Positions 18,657 to 28,489 are shown, counted from the stretch's first letter. The stretch: 64,000 nt of DNA from Legionella saoudiensis (GCF_001465875.1 NZ_LN901320.1:62001-126000); one strand, 5' to 3'. Notes: a model not told the origin generated them from the sequence alone. Numbers and translations are program-made.

Positions 18657-19638
18657 GATGTTGGTACCACGTCGCGAAACGTTCAATCCCTTGGGAAATG
18701 CTCAATAATGGGCGATAACCTAAATCATTTTGCGCCGCTTCGATATTTAAAGTTTGTCCTAAAGATAAAACTCCGGCACTGTACTTCGTTAAGCGCGGTT
18801 CGGTACGTATAAACGGGAGGCGGTAGATCTTTTCCAAACATGCAGCATACTTTTTGGCTAGGGCATAAGGGATAAACTTAGGCATAAATGGCTTTCCTAA
18901 GGCATCGAATAATTGTCTTAATATATGGATTAAGGTTTGTGGCTCGCCATTCGTAATATTATATTTATTACCACAAAACTGCTCCCCAGCTTTAGCGGCT
19001 AAGAGTAAACTTTCAACTACATTTCCTACATAAGTAATATCAATAAGATTCTGTCCAGTACCTATAATGGGTAAAACACCCTTGCGTTCGCTTTGTAACA
19101 GACGAGGAAAAATCGCCCGGTCATAGGGGCCAAAAATGGCCCGAGGACGTAAGGTAATCACATTAAGGTTCTGTTCTTGAAAGGCCTTATCAATCAACGC
19201 CTCCGCCATTAACTTGGTTTTCACATAATGATTTGCAGGCTTTTTAGGTAATAACTCATGTTCTTTGATGTTATGTCGTTCGCTAAAATCAAAGTAGATG
19301 CTTGGTGATGAAACATGAACTAAACGTGTTGTTTCTGCCGTATTTTCAATGACATGCTGGGTTCCTAACACATTCGCAGCATAAAAATCTTGATAATGTC
19401 CCCACGGGCTGGAGAGGGCTGCACAATGAAATATGGTTTGTGCTTGTTGAGGAATTACTTTTTTTAGTTTTTCTTTATCGCGTAAGTCCACGTTAATAAA
19501 ATAAGCCCCTGCTTGTCTAATGATTCGAGCAATGGCTTCATGGCGTCCTAAGGCAATAACCTCAGTACCCTGTTCCAGCAAGCGTAGTGTTAAATTCAGT
19601 CCTAAACATCCCGTTGCACCAGTAACTACAGAAACCAT
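18649..19638 (-). CDS. NAD(P)-dependent epimerase/3-beta-HSD-type reductase
   Basis: A 329-residue extended short-chain dehydrogenase with the Rossmann motif TGATGCLG near residue 7, a VHVSSPS active-site Ser region and the Tyr-Lys pair in HYVKTK. It resembles the 3-beta-hydroxysteroid dehydrogenase/OleD-like branch that reduces 2-alkyl-3-oxo acids, as well as nucleotide-sugar epimerases; sequence alone does not decide. It starts directly after the stop of the KAS III gene and overlaps the MBL gene. A reductase acting on the KAS III product is the simplest reading in context. Confidence 0.8.
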   Translation of the reverse strand: MVSVVTGATGCLGLNLTLRLLEQGTEVIALGRHEAIARIIRQAGAYFINVDLRDKEKLKKVIPQQAQTIFHCAALSSPWGHYQDFYAANVLGTQHVIENTAETTRLVHVSSPSIYFDFSERHNIKEHELLPKKPANHYVKTKLMAEALIDKAFQEQNLNVITLRPRAIFGPYDRAIFPRLLQSERKGVLPIIGTGQNLIDITYVGNVVESLLLAAKAGEQFCGNKYNITNGEPQTLIHILRQLFDALGKPFMPKFIPYALAKKYAACLEKIYRLPFIRTEPRLTKYSAGVLSLGQTLNIEAAQNDLGYRPLLSISQGIERFATWYQHHD

Positions 19639-20613
19639 TTAATACTCCAAAATAAGGCCGCCTGCAGCAAGTCCGGCCCCTGTGCCTAAGAGCAGTACTA
19701 ATTGTCCGCGCTGTAATTGTTGGCTGTCAATTAGGTGGCATAGTGCGGTAGGAATTGAGGCTGCAATTTGATTACCATGATAAGGGTAAATGGATACATA
19801 CTTTTCTTGAGGAATATTGAGCCTTTTTTGAATATGTTGCATGGCCAGTAAGCTGGCTTGATGAGGAATAATCCAGTGAACATCACTTAGCGAAACTTGG
19901 GCTTTATTCAAAAGATTCTCCAGCAAACTATCCAATAGTTTAGAGGCTAATTTAAAAACTTTTTTTCCTTCCATATAGAATTGGGATTGCTCTATTGTAG
20001 GGTTGGGCACGCGCGTACCGCATGCCTCCAGTTTACATATATTTGCGCCAATACTATAGGTTTCATGATGTGCGGCAAGAACACGCTCTCCTCCCTCACT
20101 TTGTTCCACAACACAAGCCGCAGCACCATCACCAAAAATGGTACAGGTTTCCATATCTTGCCAATTAAGTCCTACGGAGGCGATTTCACTGGAAACAATC
20201 AAGATTCGTTTGAAACGTCCCCCGGCAAGCAAATGAGATGCAATATCTAAGGCAGTAATAAAGCTTAGGCAGGTGCTGTTTACATCAAAGCAGGCAATTC
20301 CTGATGATTCAAGGCCGAGCTGTTGTTGAAATAATGCAGCAGTACAGGGAATGGCTTGCTCCCCTACACCGCAGGCACTGATAATTGCATCCACATCCGT
20401 CAAATTTATGCCTGCTTTTTCTACTGCAATGCGCGCCGCCTGGGCTCCCATGTACGAAGTAGTTTCATCTGCTGCAGCAAAATGACGGGAAATTAGACCA
20501 GACTTTTTTTGTACACTTCCCTCTGCTAACTGGAGTTTTGCATCTAATTCACTAGATGAAACTTTATTTTTAGGTAAATATCGCCCCATTCCAATAATTT
20601 TTACGTTTGGCAT
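19639..20613 (-). CDS. Beta-ketoacyl synthase III (FabH/OleA-like)
   Basis: A 324-residue condensing enzyme with the complete thiolase-fold triad: Cys115 in VNSTCLSF, His251 in IIPHQAS and Asn281 in YHGNQIAASIP. Classical FabH has an AAAC-type cysteine loop, so the STC form suggests a specialised rather than housekeeping enzyme. It should condense an acyl thioester with malonyl-ACP or a second acyl chain. It sits in the middle of the operon with gaps of 0 to 4 bases, next to a reductase and an adenylate-forming enzyme, an arrangement like OleA-OleD-OleC. Product unknown. Confidence 0.85.
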   Translation of the reverse strand: MPNVKIIGMGRYLPKNKVSSSELDAKLQLAEGSVQKKSGLISRHFAAADETTSYMGAQAARIAVEKAGINLTDVDAIISACGVGEQAIPCTAALFQQQLGLESSGIACFDVNSTCLSFITALDIASHLLAGGRFKRILIVSSEIASVGLNWQDMETCTIFGDGAAACVVEQSEGGERVLAAHHETYSIGANICKLEACGTRVPNPTIEQSQFYMEGKKVFKLASKLLDSLLENLLNKAQVSLSDVHWIIPHQASLLAMQHIQKRLNIPQEKYVSIYPYHGNQIAASIPTALCHLIDSQQLQRGQLVLLLGTGAGLAAGGLILEY

Positions 20614-20617
20614 AGGT

Positions 20618-21286
20618 TTAATTCCTTAAAAAATTAGCCTTGGCTGGAGGCACTTGTTGTGTAAAAAAAAGTTGGTCTTTGGCAAAGAATACGCAGGACA
20701 GCGCATAAACCCCATAGGTAATAAAGGGAGCAGCAAAAACATCAATGCTGTAATGGATATGGCCAATAAGCACAATACAAGCAAAAAAGATACTGGAAAA
20801 AAAACACAAATAACGAATTTTCTTATGATCCCAAAAAAGTAGCATCAACAAAAAAGGGCCGCCCACATGACCTGAAAAAAAGAGATCTCCATCGAAGAGG
20901 AAAAATGAAGCAAGATTTGCGGGAATCGCTAATTCATTTGTTGGAGCTCCTAAATGAGTAAGACAGATAAAGACACTACGTACTAGAATGAACAAGGCGG
21001 CAGACTTTGTGACAAAGGGTATTTTTCCCGGATTTAAGATAATGTAGGTGGTAAATCCGAGCCAGAATAATAGGGCAGCATAAACATGGAGAAAAGTAAC
21101 ATTATACATGGGTAAATGTTGCAGGATCAGATCTTCTACTTGTTGGCCTGCCACTTGGGAAGCATAGAGCCCAGCTTGGTTAGCGGCAATAAAGCTAAAC
21201 AGCAGTAAGGAAATACCGAGTAAGGTCGTCCAGAGGTAATGGGAGTCTTGACAGAGTTCTTTATAATTTAACCATACGGTTTTCAT
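20618..21286 (-). CDS. PAP2/sphingomyelin-synthase-like membrane protein
   Basis: A 222-residue protein with about six membrane helices. Two motifs match the sphingomyelin synthase/PAP2_C catalytic pattern: DGDLFFSGHVG with His140, and HIHYSIDV with His178 and Asp182. Enzymes of this family move a phosphate head group between lipids at the membrane or act as lipid phosphatases. The first motif has SGHV in place of the usual SGHT. It overlaps the glycosyltransferase gene by 26 bases and lies four bases before KAS III, so it belongs to the same operon. It implies the operon product is, or is built on, a membrane lipid. Confidence 0.75.
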   Translation of the reverse strand: MKTVWLNYKELCQDSHYLWTTLLGISLLLFSFIAANQAGLYASQVAGQQVEDLILQHLPMYNVTFLHVYAALLFWLGFTTYIILNPGKIPFVTKSAALFILVRSVFICLTHLGAPTNELAIPANLASFFLFDGDLFFSGHVGGPFLLMLLFWDHKKIRYLCFFSSIFFACIVLIGHIHYSIDVFAAPFITYGVYALSCVFFAKDQLFFTQQVPPAKANFLRN

Positions 21287-22445
21287 TTATTATCTCCTGA
21301 TAAAGTGTTTCATAGCGCTCTATCGTTTGTTGAATGTCATGTTGTTCTGCTAGTTTTCTACTAGCTCGGCCCATTTGACGGCTTTTTTCCACATCAGCGA
21401 GTAGTTCCACCAAATAGCGTGTAAGCGCTCGTACATCATTTTCTGCAAATAAATAGCCATTTACCCCGGGAGTTACTAATTCTGGAAGCGCCATGGCATT
21501 AACTGCCAGCAAGGGTAATCCTGAGGCAATTGCCTCTAAGGCCACAATGCTTTGTAATTCAACAGGACAGGCGTTTACGAAACATTGGGCTAAACCGTGA
21601 ATTTTAGGATAGTCCTCATCAGCTAAATAACCGGTAAAGGTGATATGCTCCCTAAGCCCCAAGGTGTGTGCTAGATGTTCCAGACGGTGACGTTCTGCTC
21701 CGTGGCCGGTTAGTACGAAGTGAGCGTCAACTTGTTGGCGAGCAGCCTGAAAAGCATGCAAAACCACGGGTAAGTTTTTTTCTTGATCCAGGCGTCCGGT
21801 GTAAAGCAGAATGGGTTTTTCAGGTATGGCAAAACGTTGGCGAATTTGTTGTGCATCCTGTCCGGGTCTAAATTTTTGTAAGTCAACACCACAAGAAATA
21901 GCATGCACTTCTTTTTTTAAGCCCGCTTTCTTTAGTAATTGCGCTGCGGTTTGCGTCGGAGTGGTTACGGTATCTACATGGGATAACATATCAACGATAA
22001 TACGCCAGCAGGTACGATTAAACCAGGGCTCGAAACGCTTGGGTAGTTTGGTATAGTGAAAAAAATTTTCAGGCATAAAATGGTTTGTCGCCATCATCGG
22101 CAAGCCCATTTTCTTTCCCGCGCGATAACAAATCCCACCCAGAATAAATTTCCCCTGAATATGGAGAAGATCAGGTTTAAAATCCTTAATGGCGTTAAGC
22201 ATTCCTCTTTTAATAAAAAAAGGTAAACATACGCGAAAGTTTTTATAAAGAAATATCGGCCAGGAGCGCACGCCAAACAAACGCACGCCATCATATTCCT
22301 GGTAAGTTTGCTTTCCCGTTTTGGAAGGGCAAATGACTAAAACCTCATGGCCTCTTTTTTGTAACAAAGATGCTAGACGATGGGTGAAATAAGCTCCTCC
22401 ATTTAAATCAGGAGGATAACTATCTAATACCGTAATAATTCTCAT
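21261..22445 (-). CDS. GT4-family glycosyltransferase
   Basis: A 394-residue GT-B glycosyltransferase. The N-terminal domain starts RIITVLDSYPPDLNGGAY with the glycine loop; TNHFMPENFFHY resembles lipid glycosyltransferases such as diacylglycerol glucosyl- and phosphatidylinositol mannosyltransferases. The C-terminal domain has YTGRLDQEKN and VALEAIASGLPLLA with the nucleotide-sugar-binding Glu. It should transfer a sugar to a lipid or lipid-linked acceptor at the inner face of the membrane. First gene of the minus-strand operon. ATG at 22445 is preferred over the TTG one codon earlier; no good ribosome-binding site is seen. Confidence 0.85.
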   Translation of the reverse strand: MRIITVLDSYPPDLNGGAYFTHRLASLLQKRGHEVLVICPSKTGKQTYQEYDGVRLFGVRSWPIFLYKNFRVCLPFFIKRGMLNAIKDFKPDLLHIQGKFILGGICYRAGKKMGLPMMATNHFMPENFFHYTKLPKRFEPWFNRTCWRIIVDMLSHVDTVTTPTQTAAQLLKKAGLKKEVHAISCGVDLQKFRPGQDAQQIRQRFAIPEKPILLYTGRLDQEKNLPVVLHAFQAARQQVDAHFVLTGHGAERHRLEHLAHTLGLREHITFTGYLADEDYPKIHGLAQCFVNACPVELQSIVALEAIASGLPLLAVNAMALPELVTPGVNGYLFAENDVRALTRYLVELLADVEKSRQMGRASRKLAEQHDIQQTIERYETLYQEIINENRMVKL

Positions 22446-22676
22446 CAAAAACGCTTAATAGCAACCAGCGGCTTCTTATGGCTCAATGTGGTCATTAATT
22501 GGGCTTTTATAATATAGGTAATTTATCGCTAATGCAATTATTATCCCTACAGGTAAGGATAGGGGAATCTATTTTCTATCTTTGTTTGGTTATTCTTATA
22601 TTTTTCAATGCATTTTCTTATAAATTCATGATAAATTAACAGTCATAAATTTATAAGTTGCAAAGGATTGTCGCCA

Positions 22677-24164
22677 GTGCTTGGTTTTAAAGCTCGCCCA
22701 GGTGTATTTATTGGGATATTTTCACTTTCTGTTTTGCAGGCTGGTTGTATGGTTGGGCCTAATTTTCGCTCACCACCATTACCACCAGTTAAGCAATATA
22801 CTGAATCGCCATTGCCTGCCAAGACCGTAAAAACCTCCGGGACTGGGGGAGAGGCCCAAGCCTTTCTTAAGAATAAAGATATTCCCTTGTTATGGTGGGA
22901 GCTTTATCAGTCCCCGGAAATTAACCAATTAGTAAAGGCGGGTTTAGACAATAGTCCTACCTTGGCCTCAGCCTCAGCCGCATTGCGCCAAGCGCGAGAA
23001 AATTGGCGGGCACAAGTTGGTAATTTGTTACTTCCGGCAATTAATGGCTCTTTTGGTGTCCAGCGCCAACGTTATGCAACGGCGCAAATTGGTACACCGG
23101 GTCAAAGTCCGACGTTCTCAATTTATAGTGCAGCCTTTAATGTTTCTTATGCGCTTGATGTATTCGGTGGATCACGACGAGAGCTCGAATCCTTGCGTGC
23201 CCAGGTAGACTATCAACAATTTGAAGAAATTGCCGCACACCTAACCTTGGCTTCCAATATTGTAACCACTGCCGTAAATATCGCATCATATCAAGCGCAA
23301 ATTGATGCAACTAGAAAGTTAATTAAGATTGAGCAAAATTTGTTAAATATCTTAAACCAGCAATTTAATCTGGGGGCGGTTTCACGCGCAAATATATTGA
23401 CCCAGCAAACTTTATTAGAACAGTCCAAAGCAACCTTACCGCCATTAGAAAAAAGCTTATCTTTAGCCAAGCATTCACTTTCTGTATTAGTTGGCGAGTT
23501 TCCAGAGGGGGCATTACCTAAGCTTGATTTAGATCGATTAAAACTGCCTACCGAATTACCGTTAAGCATTCCTTCAATGTTGGTGCGCCAACGTCCTGAT
23601 GTGCGTGCATCAGAGGCATTATTGCATTCTGCTTGCGCACAAGTCGGCGTTGCTACTGCTAATCTTTTCCCACAGGTTAACTTAACAGGGAATGACGGGT
23701 GGCTTAATACCTCTTGGTCGAAGCTATTTACTGGGCCAAATAATGTATGGTTGATTGGGGCTGCTGTGGCGCAACCACTATTTCGTGGAGGGGCTTTATT
23801 TGCTCAACGTCGTGCCGCTATTGCTGCTTATGAGCAGGCAAAAGCTCAGTACCAACAAACTGTTTTGCAAGCATTTCAAAATGTGGCTGATGTTTTAAGC
23901 GCCTTAGAAACGGATGCCCGAACATTACAAGCAGATATTCGCGCTGAAGATGCGGCACGGGCAGCATTAGAGTTGACCATACAACAATTTCGCCTTGGTG
24001 GGGTTAACTACATTAATTTATTAAATGCACAACAGCAATATCAGCAAACATTGCTAAGTCGTATTCAGGCGCAAACCTTACGTTATAACGATACAGCCGC
24101 TTTATTCCAAGCCTTAGGTGGTGGCTGGTGGCATAAGCCATGGTGTGTAAAAGAATGTTTGTAA
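22677..24164 (+). CDS. Outer-membrane efflux lipoprotein of the second RND operon
   Basis: A NodT-type outer-membrane factor of about 495 residues. The signal peptide ends in lipobox LQAGC followed by MVGPNFRSP, the usual NodT start. Later motifs are LLWWELYQSPEI, LVRQRPDVRASEALL and QVGVATANLFPQ. GTG at 22677 is the likely start because AAGGA at 22663-22667 is nine bases ahead; TTG at 22668 would touch the Shine-Dalgarno. It is the first gene of OMF-adaptor-permease, the reverse order of the operon at 4182-9947, and is divergent from the lipid cluster across about 230 bases. Confidence 0.88.
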   Translation: MLGFKARPGVFIGIFSLSVLQAGCMVGPNFRSPPLPPVKQYTESPLPAKTVKTSGTGGEAQAFLKNKDIPLLWWELYQSPEINQLVKAGLDNSPTLASASAALRQARENWRAQVGNLLLPAINGSFGVQRQRYATAQIGTPGQSPTFSIYSAAFNVSYALDVFGGSRRELESLRAQVDYQQFEEIAAHLTLASNIVTTAVNIASYQAQIDATRKLIKIEQNLLNILNQQFNLGAVSRANILTQQTLLEQSKATLPPLEKSLSLAKHSLSVLVGEFPEGALPKLDLDRLKLPTELPLSIPSMLVRQRPDVRASEALLHSACAQVGVATANLFPQVNLTGNDGWLNTSWSKLFTGPNNVWLIGAAVAQPLFRGGALFAQRRAAIAAYEQAKAQYQQTVLQAFQNVADVLSALETDARTLQADIRAEDAARAALELTIQQFRLGGVNYINLLNAQQQYQQTLLSRIQAQTLRYNDTAALFQALGGGWWHKPWCVKECL

Positions 24165-24257
24165 GTGTAGGAGACATCATCCTGAAAGAGGCAGAGCCTT
24201 ACCTTCACGGTCACGAGGATGGCGTTTAAGATTTAGATACAATTAAGAGAGAATTTC

Positions 24258-25394
24258 TTGAAAAAGCAAATGATAATTATGTTGGTATCCGTGGGGATAC
24301 TTTTTGGCTTAATCTTTGGCTGGAAAGCATTTTCAGGATTCATGATGAAACGATATTTTGCGAGCATGGATAATCCGGTAATCACGGTATCTACCATGAA
24401 AGTAGAAAAGTCTTTATGGCAGCCTACAATGAAAGCGGTTGGTAGTTTACGTGCTCGTGTCGGAGTGAATGTTACTACCGAATTGGCAGGCATGGTGCAA
24501 ACAATATCATTTACTCCTGGTGCTCAAGTTGAAAAAGGTACTGTTTTAGTACAACTAAATGCGGATGCCGAATTAGGGCAATTGCATTCATTACAGGCTC
24601 AGGTAGAGTTAGCCAAAATCACCTACGAACGGGATAAGGCACAATTTAAGGTGCACGCAGTAAGCAAACAAGTAGTCGATACTGATTGGTGGAATCTTAA
24701 AAACTTGCAAGCACAGGTAGAACAACAAGCTGCCATCGTAGAAAAAAAGACGGTGCGCGCCCCATTTTCAGGACGATTGGGAATCAATAACGTCAATCCT
24801 GGTCAATATCTTAACGTGGGGGATACCGTCACTGCTTTGCAGGACCTAAATATAATTTATGCGGACTTTTTCTTACCCCAGCAATCCTTGGCAGATTTAC
24901 AAATAGGACAACCGGTTTCTGTAACGGTTGATACCTTCCCTGAGCAAACATTTAAAGGAAAAATTACTACGATTCAGCCCCAAGTCGATGTCAATACGCG
25001 TAATGTTCAAGTCGAGGCTACATTATTAAACCCACGCTCCTTATTAAAGCCGGGCATGTTTGTGCATACCGCCGTGGAAGTTAATGCCAAGCGCAGTTAC
25101 ATTACTCTACCTCAGTCTGCAATCAGTTTTAATCCTTACGGGGATATTGTTTATGTCGTAAAAGACAGTGGTAAAAAAGATGATAAAAATCGACCCATGC
25201 TTACGGTACAACAGGTATTTGTTACTTTAGGCGATACACGAGGTGACCAGGTTGCCGTTTTGAAGGGAATTAACGAGGGCGAAACCGTCGTAACCAGTGG
25301 GCAATTAAAGCTTAAAAATGGCAGTCGAATTGCGGTGAATAACTCCATTCAACCCAGTAATGAGGCGAACCCTCAGGTTACCAATAGACGCTAA
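24258..25394 (+). CDS. RND periplasmic adaptor of the second RND operon
   Basis: A 378-residue AcrA/MexA-type adaptor. It has an N-terminal hydrophobic segment at about residues 5-28, lipoyl half ELAGMVQTISFTPGAQVEKGTVLVQLNADAE, a short helical hairpin and the second half VRAPFSGRLGINNVNPGQYLNVGD, then a beta-barrel. The short hairpin resembles the MexH/TriA-like group. TTG at 24258 (AGAGA upstream) is the probable start; ATG at 24270 is possible. It lies 93 bases after the OMF gene and 11 before the permease gene. Confidence 0.9.
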   Translation: MKKQMIIMLVSVGILFGLIFGWKAFSGFMMKRYFASMDNPVITVSTMKVEKSLWQPTMKAVGSLRARVGVNVTTELAGMVQTISFTPGAQVEKGTVLVQLNADAELGQLHSLQAQVELAKITYERDKAQFKVHAVSKQVVDTDWWNLKNLQAQVEQQAAIVEKKTVRAPFSGRLGINNVNPGQYLNVGDTVTALQDLNIIYADFFLPQQSLADLQIGQPVSVTVDTFPEQTFKGKITTIQPQVDVNTRNVQVEATLLNPRSLLKPGMFVHTAVEVNAKRSYITLPQSAISFNPYGDIVYVVKDSGKKDDKNRPMLTVQQVFVTLGDTRGDQVAVLKGINEGETVVTSGQLKLKNGSRIAVNNSIQPSNEANPQVTNRR

Positions 25395-25405
25395 GGATTG
25401 TATTT

Positions 25406-28400
25406 ATGGCATTTACCGATATTTTTATTAAGCGGCCTGTACTGGCTACAGTGATTAGCTTAATGATTTTGGCAATGGGATTGCGCTCCATGGGCTCATT
25501 ACCTGTAATGCAATATCCATTTACAGAGAATGCTATTGTTACAGTAACGACGACCTATACCGGGGCCAACCCGGATGTAATTGCCGGTTTTATCACTACC
25601 CCATTAGAAAACTCAATTGCGCAGGCCAATGGTATTGATTATATGACCTCTACCAGTACGCCGGGCACCAGTACGATCACCGTTAACCTCCTACTCAATT
25701 ATGATCCCTTAAAAGCATTATCGGATATTACTACCAAAGTAAATGCGGTGCTTAACCAGTTACCGAAAAATTCACAATTGCCGGTAATTACGGTATCCGT
25801 TGGGCAAACGATTGATTCAATGTATATTGGTTTTTATAGCGATGAATTGCCCATTAATAAAGTTACTGATTACATCATTCGCGTAGTTCAACCTAAGTTG
25901 CAGGCAGTTAATGGTGTTCAGAATGCCCAAATTCTTGGAAGTCAAACCTTTGCCCTGCGTGCTTGGCTTGATCCGGTCAAATTAGCGGGCTTCGGGCTTT
26001 CGGCGGCGGATATTGGTGCCGCATTGGCTAATAACGATTTTATTTCTGCTGTGGGTCGTACGGATGGGCAGATGTTTATTCAAAATCTGACCACCTCTAC
26101 TGATCTGAACGATGTTGAGCAATTTAAAAAAATGATTATTAAGGCACAAAACGGTGCCATTATTCGTTTGTCTGATGTCGCTGATGTTGATCTGGGTGCT
26201 CAAAATTATAATTCTTCGGTGAGTTTTGATGGGCGAAGGGCTGTTTATATCGGGATTGTTGTTGCGCCTTCGGCGAATTTGCTTACTGTAATTAATGACA
26301 TCAGGAAAGTGTTTCCCAACATTCAGGCGCAATTACCTCAAGGTCTAAAGGCCAATATTGTTTATGATGCAAGTTTGTTCGTTGATTCGTCCATTCATGA
26401 AGTAATCCTTTCTTTACTCGAAGCATTTATGATTGTAACCGCAGTTATTTTTATTTTCCTGGGTTCCATTCGCTCCGTTATTATTCCATTAATTGCCATT
26501 CCTTTATCAATTATTGGTACTTTTTGGATTATGCTAATTTTAGGCTATTCCATTAATTTACTAACCCTATTAGCTTTAGTATTAGGGATTGGGCTGGTAG
26601 TGGATGATGCGATTATTGTTGTAGAAAACGTACAGCGCCATATTGAAGAAGGGCGAACCCGAATTAAAGCCGCATTACTTGGAGCGAGTGAGTTAGCCAA
26701 TCCGATTATTGCCATTACAGTGGTTCTGATTGCTGTGTATGCGCCTATTGGGTTTATGGGAGGACTAACCGGGGCGTTGTTTACGGAATTTGCTTTTACC
26801 TTAGCGGGTGCGGTAACTATTTCTGCCGTTGTGGCCTTAACCTTATCTCCCATGATGTGTTCTAAGTTCTTGAAAGTAGGTGAGGGGACAACTAAGGGAC
26901 GTTTTATGTCCCGGGTAGATCATTTTTTTAATAAACTAGAAAAAGGCTATTCGCGCGTTTTGGTAAGAACTTTGCGTAATTTGCCAGTAGTACTCGTTTT
27001 TGCCGCGATTATTTTAGCCAGTAACTTCTTTTTGTTTACCACCTCAGCTTCAGAATTAGCACCGCAAGAGGATCAGGGGGTTATCATTTCGCAAGTAACC
27101 GCAGCATCAAACGCTTCATTAGCTCAAACGCAACTTTATGCTAATGCCGTCAGTGAAATCTATAGAAAATATCCTGAAACGGATCATATTTTCCAGGTAG
27201 ACGGGGGGACTGGGTTAAATACGTCCATTATTGGTATGGTGTTAAAACCCTGGGATGAACGTAGACGTACCTCAAATCAGCTGCAACCTTTGGTTCAACA
27301 GGAGTTGGATAAAATTGCCGGGGCAAAAATAGCAGCATTTCAGCTTCCCTCATTGCCAGGGGGTGGAAGCGGATTACCAATTCAATTTGTCATCACCACC
27401 ACTGAGCCCTTTGAAAATTTAAATGAAGTAGTGCAACCCATATTAGAAAAGGCACGTACGTCTGGATTGTTTGCTTATATCGATCCCGATCTTAAAATCG
27501 ACCAATTGCAAACACGAATCAATTTGGATCGCGATAGGATCTCTCAATTTGGCTTGACAATGCAGGATATTGGTAATTTATTTGGTTCTGCTCTTAGCGA
27601 AGGGTATATCAATTATTTTAATTTTTCGGGACGTTCTTATCAGGTCATTCCTCAAGTGACACGGGAAACTCGTTTAAACCCGGAGCAAATATTAAATTAC
27701 TACATTAGGACATCTACTGGAGAATCGATACCTCTTTCGACCGTAGCCAGCTTGCAGCGGCAAGTTGTTCCTGAAGCATTGAATCACTTTCAACAGCTTA
27801 ATTCGGTAACAATTTCAGCAGTTGCTTTTCCTGGTGTTTCAACCGAGAAAGCTTTAAGTACTTTAGCGCAGTTTGCAAATGAGACTTTACCCCAAGGTTA
27901 TTCTATTGATTACGCATCTCAGTCACGACAGTATATAAAAGAGGGGTCAACCTTAATAGTTACCTTCTTCTTCGCGCTAATCATTATTTTCTTAGCCTTA
28001 TCGGCTTTATTTGAAAGCTTCCGCGATCCGCTAATCGTATTAATTAGTGTGCCTATGTCGATTTGCGGGGCTATGATTTTCGTAAGTCTTGGCATAGGTG
28101 GCGCAACCTTGAATATTTATAGTGAAGTAGGCTTGGTGACTCTTATTGGCTTAATTAGTAAACATGGTATTTTAATTGTGCAGTTTGCTAATGAGTTACA
28201 AGAAAAAGGAGAAAAGAAGCTCGACGCAATTCGCGCTGCGGCCGCAATTCGTTTACGCCCCATTTTGATGACTACCGCGGCGATGGTGTTGGGGGTTATT
28301 CCGCTAATTATTGCAACAGGAGCTGGGGCTCAAAGTCGTTATAATATTGGTTTGGTGATTGCGACCGGTATTTCAATTGGAACTTTGTTTACTCTTTTTG

Positions 28401-28489
28401 TGGTTCCGTCAATGTACCTGTTTTTAGCTGAGGAACACGTGGAAAAGGCTAGAGCAGAGCATTTGGAGAACGAGGAATCCTTGGGTTAG
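25406..28489 (+). CDS. RND (HAE1) multidrug efflux permease
   Basis: A 1027-residue AcrB-type proton/drug antiporter. It has TM1 after FIKRPVLATV, the TM4 pair LVVDDAIIVVEN (D400-D401), the TM10 lysine in GLISKHGILIVQF (K919) and RLRPILMT. The full proton relay is therefore present, unlike the permease at 4182. Two periplasmic docking/pore regions have normal length. AAGGA eight bases before ATG supports the start. It is the last gene of its operon; a palindromic repeat follows. No local regulator was found. Confidence 0.94.
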   Translation: MAFTDIFIKRPVLATVISLMILAMGLRSMGSLPVMQYPFTENAIVTVTTTYTGANPDVIAGFITTPLENSIAQANGIDYMTSTSTPGTSTITVNLLLNYDPLKALSDITTKVNAVLNQLPKNSQLPVITVSVGQTIDSMYIGFYSDELPINKVTDYIIRVVQPKLQAVNGVQNAQILGSQTFALRAWLDPVKLAGFGLSAADIGAALANNDFISAVGRTDGQMFIQNLTTSTDLNDVEQFKKMIIKAQNGAIIRLSDVADVDLGAQNYNSSVSFDGRRAVYIGIVVAPSANLLTVINDIRKVFPNIQAQLPQGLKANIVYDASLFVDSSIHEVILSLLEAFMIVTAVIFIFLGSIRSVIIPLIAIPLSIIGTFWIMLILGYSINLLTLLALVLGIGLVVDDAIIVVENVQRHIEEGRTRIKAALLGASELANPIIAITVVLIAVYAPIGFMGGLTGALFTEFAFTLAGAVTISAVVALTLSPMMCSKFLKVGEGTTKGRFMSRVDHFFNKLEKGYSRVLVRTLRNLPVVLVFAAIILASNFFLFTTSASELAPQEDQGVIISQVTAASNASLAQTQLYANAVSEIYRKYPETDHIFQVDGGTGLNTSIIGMVLKPWDERRRTSNQLQPLVQQELDKIAGAKIAAFQLPSLPGGGSGLPIQFVITTTEPFENLNEVVQPILEKARTSGLFAYIDPDLKIDQLQTRINLDRDRISQFGLTMQDIGNLFGSALSEGYINYFNFSGRSYQVIPQVTRETRLNPEQILNYYIRTSTGESIPLSTVASLQRQVVPEALNHFQQLNSVTISAVAFPGVSTEKALSTLAQFANETLPQGYSIDYASQSRQYIKEGSTLIVTFFFALIIIFLALSALFESFRDPLIVLISVPMSICGAMIFVSLGIGGATLNIYSEVGLVTLIGLISKHGILIVQFANELQEKGEKKLDAIRAAAAIRLRPILMTTAAMVLGVIPLIIATGAGAQSRYNIGLVIATGISIGTLFTLFVVPSMYLFLAEEHVEKARAEHLENEESLG

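Noticed and set aside
17841..18686. Longer start for the lactonase-like gene at 18686
   Set aside because: It would overlap the epimerase by 38 bases; ATG 18656 forms a normal coupled overlap and gives the family N-terminus.
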